The notes under the pieces were generated by a model. It ran no database searches. It saw nothing but the letters and a program-made list of their open reading frames with translations, and had not been told where the DNA came from. Positions 17,487 through 25,907 of a DNA stretch of 47,768 nt are shown piece by piece. The stretch is from Sulfuriferula multivorans. GTDB lineage: Bacteria > Pseudomonadota > Gammaproteobacteria > Burkholderiales > Sulfuriferulaceae. Numbering within the stretch: position 1 is the stretch's first letter; every line of letters starts with the position of its first letter. A program made the translations under genes and the position numbers. Location: contig NZ_BGOW01000033.1 in NCBI RefSeq assembly GCF_003851125.1, positions 70,099 to 117,866 of the forward strand, written 5' to 3'.

Positions 17487-18142
17487 ATACAAGACGTTTT
17501 GATTTGCTGATATTCGACTGGGATGGCACGCTGATGGATTCAACCGGAGCCATTGCCGAGTCGATCCAGCTAGCCTGTGCCGACTTGGGATTGCGTGTAC
17601 CGCAGACAGACGAGGCCCGGCAAATTATCGGCCTGGGGTTGGCTGAGGCGCTCCAAACCCTGCTGCCGGATCTGACACCTTCTGACTATCCGCGTCTGGT
17701 GGAGCGTTATCGGCACCATTTTCTCGGGCAGGATCACACCTTGCCGCTATTTGCAGGCGTGGCGGAAACCATTGCTTCGTTGCATGCGGCAGACTATTGG
17801 CTGGCGGTAGCGACCGGAAAAAGCCGTAAGGGGCTGGAGCGCGCTTTTGATCAAAGCGGTTTGCGCAAGTTTTTTCATGCTTCGCGCTGTGCGGATGAAG
17901 GCTATTCCAAACCGCACCCCGGCATGGTGCTGGAGTTGATGGATTGTTGCGGCGTCGACGCAGAGCGGACGTTGATGATTGGGGATACCAGCCATGATTT
18001 GCAAATGGCGATCAACGCCGGGGTGGCGAGCGTAGGGGTAGCATATGGTGCGCATTCGGTAGCATCCCTGCAAGCGTGTCAGCCGCTATATATTGCCGAA
18101 GATTTCAAAGGTTTGGTGGCATGGCTGGACAACAACGCCTGA
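17483..18142 (+). CDS. HAD-family phosphatase, phosphoglycolate phosphatase-like
   Basis: 219 residues, starting in an ATGA overlap with rluC, so translation is coupled. Motif I is FDWDGTLMDST (Asp12 nucleophile, Asp14). Motif II/III include the Thr in VATGKSRKG and Lys in EGYSKPHPGM. Motif IV is MIGDTSHDLQMA. The cap is the small helical subclass I type. It resembles Gph or the YjjG/PpaX group; the usual substrate is phosphoglycolate or a related phosphate ester. Position after rluC is common in betaproteobacteria. Confidence 0.9.
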   Translation: MNTRRFDLLIFDWDGTLMDSTGAIAESIQLACADLGLRVPQTDEARQIIGLGLAEALQTLLPDLTPSDYPRLVERYRHHFLGQDHTLPLFAGVAETIASLHAADYWLAVATGKSRKGLERAFDQSGLRKFFHASRCADEGYSKPHPGMVLELMDCCGVDAERTLMIGDTSHDLQMAINAGVASVGVAYGAHSVASLQACQPLYIAEDFKGLVAWLDNNA

Positions 18143-18480
18143 TTTGCGCCAGTTCAGCATTGACCGATGCCGGACAAGGTATCCGGTTTGAGCTGCAATA
18201 TCTGGGTCAGACAACCCCTGCTTTTGCGATCCGCTATCGAGGCGGGGTGTATGCATATCTCAATCGCTGTGCCCATATTCCTGTCGAGTTGGACTGGCAG
18301 GAGGGGGCGTTTTTTGATCTCTCCGGGTTATACTTGCTATGTTCTACACACGGTGCAATGTATTCGCCGGAAACTGGGCAATGCATGGGTGGACGTTGCG
18401 CCGGCAAAGGGCTGGTTGCGCTTGCTGTGCAGGAATATGACGGTCATGTCTATTTAATTGAGGAAACAAATCATGTCTGA
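18121..18480 (+). CDS. Rieske [2Fe-2S] protein
   Basis: 119 residues from ATG 18121, overlapping the HAD gene by 22 bases. The cluster ligands are visible as a CAH motif (NRCAHIPVE) and a CSTH motif (LLCSTHGAMY). The lead-in and fold fit a stand-alone Rieske domain of the ferredoxin-like type (as in NirD or dioxygenase ferredoxins). There is no signal peptide or helix, so it is cytosolic. The next gene starts inside its last codons. An electron-transfer partner is not apparent nearby. Confidence 0.88.
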   Translation: MAGQQRLICASSALTDAGQGIRFELQYLGQTTPAFAIRYRGGVYAYLNRCAHIPVELDWQEGAFFDLSGLYLLCSTHGAMYSPETGQCMGGRCAGKGLVALAVQEYDGHVYLIEETNHV

Positions 18481-19420
18481 ACCGGAAAAGACCGGGAACT
18501 GGGAGCGTGAAGTGCTGGAAAAATTGGCACTCGCTGCAGTCAAGGAACAGCGTACAGCTCGCCACTGGAGCATATTTTTCAAGCTGTTGGGGTTTTCCTT
18601 TTTATTCATCCTGCTGTTTCTGGGATTGGGCTGGATAGGTGATCGCGGTATCCCCATCCCCGGCAAGCATACTGCGGTGGTAGAACTGACGGGCACCATC
18701 GCTGCAGACCAGACCAGCGCCGACCAGATCACCAAGGGACTGGAAGCAGCCTTTGAGGACGTCAACACAAAGGGCGTCATTCTGCGCATTAACAGTCCGG
18801 GAGGGAGTCCTGTACAGGCGGGGCAGATTTATGACGATATCAAACGACTGCGCGCAAAATATCCCAATATTCCGCTGTACGCTGTGGTCGACGACATCTG
18901 CGCTTCCGGCGCCTATTATGTTGCAGCCGCTGCAGACAAAATCTATGTGGACAAGGCCAGTATTGTCGGGTCGATCGGTGTGCTGATGGATGGTTTCGGC
19001 TTTACCGGCACGATGCAGAAGCTGGGGGTGGAACGCCGCTTGCTGACTGCGGGTGTAAACAAAGGCTTTCTTGATCCGTTTTCCCCTGAAAACCCACAAC
19101 AAGTAGCTTATGCACAGACCATGCTGGAGGAAATTCACCAGCAATTTATCAAGGCTGTGCGTGATGGGCGGGGCAGCCGCCTGAAAGAAACGCCAGATAT
19201 GTTCAGTGGCCTGGTGTGGAGTGGCCAGAAAAGTATCGAGTTGGGCTTGACCGATGCGCTGGGCAGTACTGACTATGTTGCGCGCAACGTAATTAAGGCC
19301 AAGGATATCGTCGATTTTACACCGCAGGAAGGCTTTGCCAATCGTTTCGCCAAGCGCTTTGGCGTGGCCATGGGCAAGAGCATGAATCCCCTGGCATGGT
19401 CGGGTAGTGTATTGCGTTGA
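18473..19420 (+). CDS. sppA: Signal peptide peptidase SppA-like, family S49
   Basis: 315 residues from ATG 18473, with GAGGA seven bases before; overlaps the Rieske stop by eight bases. One N-terminal membrane anchor at about 40-58 (LLGFSFLFILLFLGLGWIG) leaves the catalytic part outside the cytosol. INSPGGSPVQAG and CASGAYYVAAAADKI hold the oxyanion loop and the catalytic Ser. The likely Lys general base is in TAGVNKGFLDPF. This is the short, single-domain form, about half the length of E. coli SppA. It would degrade signal peptides left in the inner membrane. Confidence 0.93.
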   Translation: MSEPEKTGNWEREVLEKLALAAVKEQRTARHWSIFFKLLGFSFLFILLFLGLGWIGDRGIPIPGKHTAVVELTGTIAADQTSADQITKGLEAAFEDVNTKGVILRINSPGGSPVQAGQIYDDIKRLRAKYPNIPLYAVVDDICASGAYYVAAAADKIYVDKASIVGSIGVLMDGFGFTGTMQKLGVERRLLTAGVNKGFLDPFSPENPQQVAYAQTMLEEIHQQFIKAVRDGRGSRLKETPDMFSGLVWSGQKSIELGLTDALGSTDYVARNVIKAKDIVDFTPQEGFANRFAKRFGVAMGKSMNPLAWSGSVLR

Positions 19421-19685
19421 TACCCCGCGATGTCTATCAGCCAATTGCATGTGTCCAGCACGAGCGGCTGGAATTTGCTGTACTGCGACGGATTCCTTTA
19501 TGGCTCCGCTACCTGGTGGAGGATGGCCGGGAGCACGAAGCATTGGTCATGCCGACGTGCAAACCCGGCAATCAGGTGAATGGTTAATGTTGCGTTACGC
19601 TGACGGCAGTAGCGGTGAATTGCGACTTGACCAGCTCCAGCATTTTGAGGAGCGCCCGCCTGCGGGGGTTCCGGATAACATCTGA
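19417..19685 (+). pseudogene. Rof-like (Rho-binding antiterminator) gene with a frameshift
   Basis: Two adjacent reading frames together resemble Rof/YaeO, a small protein that inhibits Rho. The first, from TTG 19417 (overlapping the sppA stop as TTGA), gives RDVYQPIACVQHERLEFAV and RYLVEDGREHEALVM and stops at 19587. The second continues in another frame as DVQTRQSGEWLMLRYADG and ELRLDQLQHFEE to the stop at 19685. Rof shows the same YQPI-C...LE start and ELRLDKI-F end. The offset is that of one missing base near 19550. It could be a real loss, an assembly error or, less likely, frameshifting. There is no obvious slippery heptamer. Confidence 0.6.
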
Positions 19686-19727
19686 TTCAATAATCTGACT
19701 GAAATCGTAAGGCAGCATACCCTTTCC

Positions 19728-20291
19728 GTGTCCACTCCCGAACAACTTTCCCATTTCCTCGCTGAAGTTGAACGCCGCGCCTATCGACATGCGGCCTATA
19801 CCGTTCGCGATGATCAGGCGGCGCTGGACATCGTGCAGGATGCCATGCTCAAACTGGCGGAAAAGTACCTTGACCGGCCTGCCGAAGAGTATCCGATGCT
19901 TTTTCAGCGTATTTTGCAAAACACCATACGGGATTATTTCCGTCGCCAGAAAGTGCGCAACTTCTGGACCACGGCGATGTCTTTTGTGATGCCTGGCCAA
20001 GACGATCATGCTGACGATGGAGATGCAATTGAACACCTGCAGCTGACTTCCGAGTCGGATGATCCAGCCAACCAGGCCGATACAACCCAGAGACTGGCGA
20101 TTATCCAGGAAGCGCTGGAAAAATTGCCGGCACGTCAACGTGAAGCCTTCCTGCTGCGTTACTGGGAAGAGATGGATACCGCAGAAACTGCGACGATCAT
20201 GGGTTGTTCCGAAGGTAGCGTGAAAACGCACTGTTCACGGGCCGTCCATGCGCTTTCCAAATACCTGGAAAGCAAGGAAATAACGCTATGA
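19728..20291 (+). CDS. ECF-type RNA polymerase sigma factor
   Basis: 187 residues from GTG 19728. Region 2 is visible at about 10-80 (AAYTVRDDQAALDIVQDAMLKLAEKY, FFRRQKV-type promoter-melting stretch). Region 4.2 lies at about 125-175 (LPARQREAFLLRYWEEMDTAETATIMGCSEGSVKTHCSRAVHAL), with the helix-turn-helix. The DUF3619 gene starts in an ATGA overlap with its stop. The order sigma - DUF3619 - DUF3106 recurs in betaproteobacteria, and the middle single-helix protein probably acts as the membrane-bound anti-sigma factor (inference). The signal it responds to is unknown. Confidence 0.92.
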   Translation: MSTPEQLSHFLAEVERRAYRHAAYTVRDDQAALDIVQDAMLKLAEKYLDRPAEEYPMLFQRILQNTIRDYFRRQKVRNFWTTAMSFVMPGQDDHADDGDAIEHLQLTSESDDPANQADTTQRLAIIQEALEKLPARQREAFLLRYWEEMDTAETATIMGCSEGSVKTHCSRAVHALSKYLESKEITL

Positions 20292-20671
20292 ATGAAGAAA
20301 ATTTCTCAAAAAAAGTGATCCACTGGGTGGATGCGGATATCGACAATATTCGCCCTGAGGTGACTCAACGCCTGCTTCATGCACGCGAGCTTGCTGTCGC
20401 TCGTGCGCAGCAGCGTCACGCTACCAGCTTTGGCCTCTCCGGTAACGCCCTGCATCGCGCATCATGGTTTTCTAACCACAGGACAGCCGTTGTCGGCGTG
20501 TTACTGGTGATAGTGTTGGCGGCGGTTACCGGAATATGGCAGATAGTTCCCAGACAGCAGGAAGATGATGTTTCCCAGATTGATGCAGCGTTGCTGACTG
20601 ACGATCTACCTGTGCATGCGTATCTTGATAATAGCTTCGTACAATGGATCAAAAACCCTTCCGAGCAGTAG
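20288..20671 (+). CDS. DUF3619 single-helix membrane protein, probable anti-sigma partner
   Basis: 127 residues, translationally coupled to the sigma gene. The N-terminal ~75 residues are cytosolic (NFSKKVIHWVDADIDNI, LHARELAVARAQQR). One helix follows (AVVGVLLVIVLAAVTGIWQI, about 60-80). The C-terminal part is a short acidic periplasmic tail (QEDDVSQIDAALLTDDLPVH). The architecture and position match DUF3619 proteins. An anti-sigma role is inferred from the layout, since the usual ZAS zinc motif is absent. Confidence 0.8.
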   Translation: MNEENFSKKVIHWVDADIDNIRPEVTQRLLHARELAVARAQQRHATSFGLSGNALHRASWFSNHRTAVVGVLLVIVLAAVTGIWQIVPRQQEDDVSQIDAALLTDDLPVHAYLDNSFVQWIKNPSEQ

Positions 20672-21096
20672 TTTTTTGCTTGCTATTGGCACTGTCGTCC
20701 GTCTGTTTTGCGGGAGGCAAGAACAATGCGACAGAATGGCGCGAACTCACTCCCACACAGCAGCAGATTCTTGCGCCTTTGGTATCTCAATGGGATGGTA
20801 TGACTGTGTTGCAACGCTCCCGGTTGATTGCGGTCGCTAAACAATATCCCAAAATGACACCCGAGGCGCGCTTGCGATTTCAAAAGCGTATCAAAGCCTG
20901 GGCTTTGCTTACTCGTGAACAGCGCGAAGAAGCGCGCGAAAACTATCGCAGGCTAAAGCGTTTGCCGAAAAAGCAACGCGAAGCCATTAAACAGCGTTGG
21001 GAAGCAAAACAGCAGACCCATCTGCCGACAGAGCCGACAACACCTGCAAAGCCTGATGTGATGCCGGCTCTGGCATCGCCCATTCAGCCTTCTTGA
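20644..21096 (+). CDS. DUF3106 exported protein
   Basis: 150 residues with a signal peptide (FRAVVFCLLLALSSVCFAGG), starting within the last 28 bases of the DUF3619 gene. The mature part has helical repeats of the type WRELTPTQQQILAPL, MTPEARLRFQKRIKAWALL, LTREQREEARENYRRLK and LPKKQREAIKQRW, ending in a Pro/Thr-rich tail. This is the DUF3106 pattern. The repeats resemble those of Spy/CpxP-like periplasmic helical proteins, so a periplasmic sensor or chaperone of the sigma system is plausible (inference). Confidence 0.8.
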   Translation: MDQKPFRAVVFCLLLALSSVCFAGGKNNATEWRELTPTQQQILAPLVSQWDGMTVLQRSRLIAVAKQYPKMTPEARLRFQKRIKAWALLTREQREEARENYRRLKRLPKKQREAIKQRWEAKQQTHLPTEPTTPAKPDVMPALASPIQPS

Positions 21097-21111
21097 TTGT
21101 CTCGCGCCAGG

Positions 21112-21714
21112 TTAGATGGGCGCCTGCCAGGTGAGCACATCCAGACCCTCCTGCGCCAGCATGCGTATCAGCGCAATCATCGGTAAACCGATCAGCGCAT
21201 TCGGGTCTTCGCCTTCAAGTTTTTCAATCACCGCAATGCCCAGGCTTTCGATGCGTGCGCTGCCAGCACAGTTGTAGGGCTGATCCTTGCGCAGATAGGC
21301 TTCAATTTGCGCATCGCTAAGTTCACGAAAATGGACCGTGGTCGGCACGGACGTTGTGTGCAAGTTGCCGCTGGCGCTGTTATAGAGGGAGAGCGCGGAA
21401 TGAAACACGACGCTTTTGCCGCACATCAGGCGTAATTGCGCGACTGCTTTTTCGTGAGTGCCGGGTTTGCCGATCTGCTGGCCATCCACCGTAGCAACCT
21501 GATCCGAGCCAATAATGAGCGCACGTGGATAGGCCGTCTGCACGGCCTTGGCTTTGAGTTGTGATAGGCGCAATGCAGTCGCCTCGGGCGTCTCATGAAG
21601 CAGTGGCGTTTCATCCACCTCGGGTGCAATCACTGCAAACGGTATTTGCAGACGCGACAACAACTCACGTCGATATGGTGATGTGGAGGCCAGCACCAGC
21701 GGTAATGAATTCAA
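21112..21714 (-). CDS. Maf-like nucleoside triphosphate pyrophosphatase (YceF type)
   Basis: 200 residues. Maf proteins hydrolyse non-canonical nucleotides; the YceF subgroup acts on m7GTP. LASTSPYRRELLSRLQIPF is the substrate-binding N-terminus, and IIGSDQVATVDGQQIGKPG has the catalytic Asp. ENALAL-type late motif is replaced by EDPNALIGLPM, as in YceF. In proteobacteria yceF usually sits beside yceD-rpmF; here it is separated from them by the pyruvate carboxylase genes. The 15-bp gap to the convergent DUF3106 gene has no visible terminator. Confidence 0.93.
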   Translation of the reverse strand: MNSLPLVLASTSPYRRELLSRLQIPFAVIAPEVDETPLLHETPEATALRLSQLKAKAVQTAYPRALIIGSDQVATVDGQQIGKPGTHEKAVAQLRLMCGKSVVFHSALSLYNSASGNLHTTSVPTTVHFRELSDAQIEAYLRKDQPYNCAGSARIESLGIAVIEKLEGEDPNALIGLPMIALIRMLAQEGLDVLTWQAPI

Positions 21715-21724
21715 GGCGAGTAAC

Positions 21725-23581
21725 TTATTCCGGCTGGATTTCCAGAAGCGCTTGATCAGGGGTGACAGTATCTCCCTTGGTCACGTACAGGGCTATTACG
21801 GTGCCTGAAATCGAAGCCTGAATTTCATTTTCCATTTTCATGGCCTCAATCACCAGTACCGGGTCGCCTGCCTTGACCTTCTGACCCGTGGAAACCATTA
21901 CATCCACGATGTTGCCGGGCATTGCAGTTGTGACATGGCCAACGTGGCTGGGACGCGGACGTCCCCCGCTCGATGCTTTTTTGTTGGTTCCTGAGTCGGA
22001 TTTGGGTGAGTGACTGCTGCCGCTGGAAGTGACTTCGATTTCGTTCAAGGCCTCAACCAGAACTTCCTCGGTCACGCCGTCTACAGATACATAATATGGG
22101 CGCTCTGCCTGCCCGGCGTGGCCGGTGCCAGTAAGCCGGATATGATAGGTTTCGCCGTGCAGAGTAATGCGGAATTCGTCTGCTGCAGAGCGCGTGGTGG
22201 ATGCGGCGTTTTTGGCCTCAACAGGAAGTAGTGCTTCAGCCGCCAGGGTACCCGCGTTGCGTTCCTGCAGGAACGTGCGCCCAAGATCGGGAAACATGGC
22301 ATAGGTGAGTGCGTCTTCTTCGGTTCTCGACAAATCCTCGATTTCGCCACGCAGTTTTTCCATTTCGTCCGGGATCAGGTCAGCAGGACGACAGGTAATG
22401 ACTTCCTGATTGCCGATGGCAAGACTGCGTACCTGCTCGTTGACTTTGCCTGGCGCCTGTCCATATCGACCTTGCAGGTAAGATTTTACTTCGTTGGTGA
22501 TGGTTTTGTAGCGTCCACCAGTGAGCACATTGATAACAGCCTGGCTGCCAACGATCTGGGAAGTCGGCGTAACCAACGGAGGGTACCCCAGATCTTCGCG
22601 TACACGCGGGATCTCCAGGAGTACCTCATCCATGCGATTCAGTGAGCCTTGTTCCTTGAGCTGGTTGGACAGGTTGGAAATCATTCCACCCGGCACCTGG
22701 CTGATCAGCACACGCGGATCTACGCCGGTAAAAGTACTTTCAAACTGCCAGTACAGTTTGCGAACTTCGCGGAAATAAGCAGCGATCTCTTCCAGCAAGG
22801 CGAGGTTGAGGCCTGTGTCGTATTCAGTGCCGGCCAGTGCCGCAACCATGCTTTCGGTGGTGGGGTGGCTGGCGCCCTCCGAGAAAGCGGAGATGCAGGT
22901 ATCAATGATGGTTGCGCCGGCTTCGACGGCTTTCAAATGCGCCATGCTGGCCAGGCCAGACGTGGCATGGCTGTGGGTATGAACCGGCAGGTGGGTCGCT
23001 TCACGCACGGCCTTGACCAGTTCGAAGGCGACGGTAGGTGTCAATAAACCCGCCATGTCCTTGATCGCAATCGTGTCACAGCCGAGTTCGGCAAGACCTC
23101 TGGCCAGTTCGACAAAGTGCGGGATATTGTGCACCGGACTGGTGGTGTAGGAAATTGCACCTTCGGCCTGTTTTCCCGCCTTTTTCACGGCCTCAACCGA
23201 AACGCGCATGTTGCGCAGGTCATTCATCGCATCGAATATGCGGAATACGTCCACCCCGTTGTCTGCAGACTTCTGCACAAAGGCGCGCACCACATCGTCG
23301 GCATAGTGCCGGTAACCGAGCAGATTCTGCCCGCGCAGCAGCATTTGTATGGGTGTATTGGGCAACGCCTTGCGCAGTTTTTTGAGCCGCTCCCAAGGGT
23401 CTTCTCTGAGGAAACGCACGCAGGTGTCAAAAGTGGCGCCGCCCCAGGCTTCCAGCGACCAGAAGCCCACGCTGTCGAGTTTGGCGCAAATGGGCAGCAT
23501 GTGCTCGGTGCGCATGCGGGTGGCAATGAGGGATTGGGGGCCGTCGCGCAGGACGAGATCGGAAATGAATACTTTTGGCAT
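21725..23581 (-). CDS. Pyruvate carboxylase subunit B / oxaloacetate decarboxylase alpha-like, biotinylated
   Basis: 618 residues. A carboxyltransferase TIM barrel (about 1-460) carries LRDGPQSLIATRMRTEHML and the metal-site HTHSHATSGLASM. A flexible stretch of Ser/Pro/Gly-rich residues follows, then a biotinyl domain with VLVIEAMKMENEIQ in the last 60 residues, Lys being biotinylated. With subunit A it carboxylates pyruvate to oxaloacetate. The membrane subunits of a sodium-pumping decarboxylase are absent, so a two-subunit pyruvate carboxylase fits best. The usual RDAHQS reads RDGPQS here. Cotranscribed with subunit A, 29 bp upstream. Confidence 0.9.
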   Translation of the reverse strand: MPKVFISDLVLRDGPQSLIATRMRTEHMLPICAKLDSVGFWSLEAWGGATFDTCVRFLREDPWERLKKLRKALPNTPIQMLLRGQNLLGYRHYADDVVRAFVQKSADNGVDVFRIFDAMNDLRNMRVSVEAVKKAGKQAEGAISYTTSPVHNIPHFVELARGLAELGCDTIAIKDMAGLLTPTVAFELVKAVREATHLPVHTHSHATSGLASMAHLKAVEAGATIIDTCISAFSEGASHPTTESMVAALAGTEYDTGLNLALLEEIAAYFREVRKLYWQFESTFTGVDPRVLISQVPGGMISNLSNQLKEQGSLNRMDEVLLEIPRVREDLGYPPLVTPTSQIVGSQAVINVLTGGRYKTITNEVKSYLQGRYGQAPGKVNEQVRSLAIGNQEVITCRPADLIPDEMEKLRGEIEDLSRTEEDALTYAMFPDLGRTFLQERNAGTLAAEALLPVEAKNAASTTRSAADEFRITLHGETYHIRLTGTGHAGQAERPYYVSVDGVTEEVLVEALNEIEVTSSGSSHSPKSDSGTNKKASSGGRPRPSHVGHVTTAMPGNIVDVMVSTGQKVKAGDPVLVIEAMKMENEIQASISGTVIALYVTKGDTVTPDQALLEIQPE

Positions 23582-23610
23582 TGTTCAGTGCAGTCTGTTG
23601 GTTGAACGAA

Positions 23611-25029
23611 TTACAATCCGTTATGGGCAGCGATGGCAGCCGAGATAGCTGCCGCGATCATCTCGGGTGGCTGACGTACCGCATAGTTTATCAGTTCAGG
23701 GTGTGTATCCACGAACGAGGTGTTAAAACGGCCGCTGCGGAAATCCGGATTTTTCAGGATTTCCAGATAATACGGAATGGTGGTTTTTACCCCGTATACC
23801 ACCATGTCAGTGAGGGCGCGGCGGCCTCGCTCCATTACGCTTTCCCAGTTCAAATTCCATACGGTGAGTTTAGCGCACATGGAATCATAGTATGGGGGAA
23901 TGACATAGCCGCTATACATGGCGGCGTCAGTACGCACCCCCGGGCCACCCGGTGCGTAATAACGGGTGATGCGGCCAAAGCTGGGCAGAAAAGCATTTTT
24001 AGGATCTTCCGCATTGATCCGGAACTCCATAGCAAAACCGCGGTAATGCACGTCTTCCTGCTTGTACTGGAGCGGGTGTCCGGCAGCGATGCGGATTTGT
24101 TCTTGTACGATATCCACACCAGTAATGGCCTCGGTAATCGTGTGTTCAACCTGCAGTCGGGTATTCATTTCCATGAAGTAGAACTGGTTGTCCGAATCCA
24201 GCAAAAACTCGACTGTGCCGGCATTGGTGTATCCCACAGCCCGGGCAGCCCGCACCGCGAGCTTGCCAATATATTGACGTTGCGCTTCGGTGAGTTGGGG
24301 TGAAGGCGCGATCTCGATGAGTTTCTGGTTGCGGCGCTGAATTGAGCAGTCGCGTTCGAACAGGTGAATGGTATTGCCGTGCGTATCTGCCATGATCTGG
24401 ACTTCAATGTGCTTGGGGTTCACCACGCATTTTTCCAGAAATATTTCGGGTTTCCCGAAAGCTTTGCCGGCTTCGGACACTACGCGATCATAATTTTTCA
24501 ACAACTCGGCTTCTGAATCGCAGCGGCGAATGCCTCGGCCGCCGCCGCCATTGGTTGCCTTGAGCATCACGGGGTAGCCAATGCTTTTGGCTAAGGTGCG
24601 GGCTTCCTCCACATTTTCCAGATTGTGATCGCTGCCGGGTATGACGGGGATGCCTGCCTTGATCATGGCTTTGCGCGCTTCTATCTTGTCGCCCATCATG
24701 CGAATAACTTCTGCCTTTGGGCCGATGAACTTGATCCCGCGGCGTGCGCAGATTTCGGCAATTATCGGATTTTCAGATAGGAAACCATAGCCAGGATGAA
24801 GCGCATCGCAACCACTCGCCACAGCAAGATTGACGATATTGTGCGCATTTAGATAACCCTGTACCGGGTCAGAACCGATGTTGTAGGCCTTGTCGGCTTT
24901 TTTGACATGGAGCGCATGGCGGTCTGCATCTGTATAGATAGCCACGGAAGTAATATTCAATTCCGAGCATGCTCGTACGATACGAACGGCGATTTCGCCT
25001 CGATTGGCTATGAGGATTTTCTTGATCAC
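23611..25029 (-). CDS. Pyruvate carboxylase subunit A (biotin carboxylase)
   Basis: 472 residues with an ATP-grasp fold. MIKKILIANRGEIAVRIVRA is the biotin carboxylase N-terminus, KATNGGGGRGIRR is the glycine-rich ATP lid, and FYFMEMNTRLQVEHTITEAITG has the catalytic Glu/Arg set. It carboxylates the biotin of subunit B using bicarbonate and ATP. The gene pair lies apart from accB, and subunit B follows, so it is not the acetyl-CoA carboxylase accC. Start at 25029 fits the family N-terminus. Confidence 0.9.
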   Translation of the reverse strand: MIKKILIANRGEIAVRIVRACSELNITSVAIYTDADRHALHVKKADKAYNIGSDPVQGYLNAHNIVNLAVASGCDALHPGYGFLSENPIIAEICARRGIKFIGPKAEVIRMMGDKIEARKAMIKAGIPVIPGSDHNLENVEEARTLAKSIGYPVMLKATNGGGGRGIRRCDSEAELLKNYDRVVSEAGKAFGKPEIFLEKCVVNPKHIEVQIMADTHGNTIHLFERDCSIQRRNQKLIEIAPSPQLTEAQRQYIGKLAVRAARAVGYTNAGTVEFLLDSDNQFYFMEMNTRLQVEHTITEAITGVDIVQEQIRIAAGHPLQYKQEDVHYRGFAMEFRINAEDPKNAFLPSFGRITRYYAPGGPGVRTDAAMYSGYVIPPYYDSMCAKLTVWNLNWESVMERGRRALTDMVVYGVKTTIPYYLEILKNPDFRSGRFNTSFVDTHPELINYAVRQPPEMIAAAISAAIAAHNGL

Positions 25030-25083
25030 GCGGCGAAGCCTTATTTTGACAACACAAGACGAAAATTATATCATGCGCGCCTT

Positions 25084-25596
25084 ATGTCGGAACAGACGCA
25101 CATTGACTGTCTTGCGTTTGCGCGGGGCTCTGGAGTGATGGAAGGCGTCGTTGCGGTGCGTGATTTTACACGTCTATGCGAATCTCTGGCGGACAGTACT
25201 GGCGAAATTCATTATCGAATCGAAACGGGTTTAATCGTGTCGGGACGGGCGTTCATGAGACTGGAAGCAAGCGGCAAGCTCCAGTTGCAATGCCAGCGTT
25301 GCATGCAGGGTTTTGGTTGGCATCTGGCAGCCAGTAGTCATGTATATATAGCGCGAAATGTGGCAGAACTGGATTTGTGGGATCGTCAGGCCGAAGGCTT
25401 GGAAGAGGCGGTGCTTGCAGATGGCCAATTTGACTGGTTTGCGTGGTTGGAGGACGAGATTTTATTGACGCTTCCGGCAGTTCCAGTGCATTCCACCGAA
25501 GCGTGCCCGACAGATCAAATCGTACCGCAGGCGTGTAAGCCTAACCCTTTTGCTATGCTGGCAACTTTGAAGCAGCATCAAAAATTGAAATCTTGA
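25084..25596 (+). CDS. yceD: YceD/DUF177 protein, upstream of rpmF
   Basis: 170 residues from ATG 25084; a longer frame to 24907 would overlap pyruvate carboxylase A on the other strand and is rejected. Characteristic points are a Cys pair ([10 protein letters not shown], about 70-80), a conserved acidic stretch ([16 protein letters not shown]) and a C-terminal LATLKQ. The family is linked to 23S rRNA or ribosome assembly. rpmF follows 13 bp later, the standard pairing. Confidence 0.88.
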   Translation: MSEQTHIDCLAFARGSGVMEGVVAVRDFTRLCESLADSTGEIHYRIETGLIVSGRAFMRLEASGKLQLQCQRCMQGFGWHLAASSHVYIARNVAELDLWDRQAEGLEEAVLADGQFDWFAWLEDEILLTLPAVPVHSTEACPTDQIVPQACKPNPFAMLATLKQHQKLKS

Positions 25597-25609
25597 TTGG
25601 AGTACTAAA

Positions 25610-25789
25610 ATGGCAGTTCAGCAGAATAAAAAATCCCCGTCCAAGCGCGGCATGCATCGCTCGCACGACTTCCTGACCAATCCGCCTCTGGCGATTGAAC
25701 CGACTACTGGCGAAGTCCATTTGCGTCATCACATCAGCCCTAACGGTTTTTATCGTGGGCGTAAAGTGGTGCGTAGCAAGGACGAATAA
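25610..25789 (+). CDS. rpmF: 50S ribosomal protein L32
   Basis: 59 residues, [20 protein letters not shown] at the N-terminus and [19 protein letters not shown] in the middle, the L32 signature. It belongs to the cysteine-free (non-zinc) form, like that of E. coli. TTGGAGT lies nine bases before the ATG. It follows yceD and leads into plsX 118 bp later. Confidence 0.97.
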   Translation: MAVQQNKKSPSKRGMHRSHDFLTNPPLAIEPTTGEVHLRHHISPNGFYRGRKVVRSKDE

Positions 25790-25907
25790 GTCTTCGCAGA
25801 ATCCACTCTGTGCAATTTATTTGCGTCACGACGTGTGAGTTGGCTTTCCTGTTGATGTCAATATCAGCACATTCAATGTTGCAACGTTTGGACGCAATCC
25901 CCGAATC

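Noticed and set aside
23611-25029. Reading this as accC of acetyl-CoA carboxylase
   Set aside because: The downstream partner carries carboxyltransferase and biotinyl domains of pyruvate carboxylase, and there is no accB.
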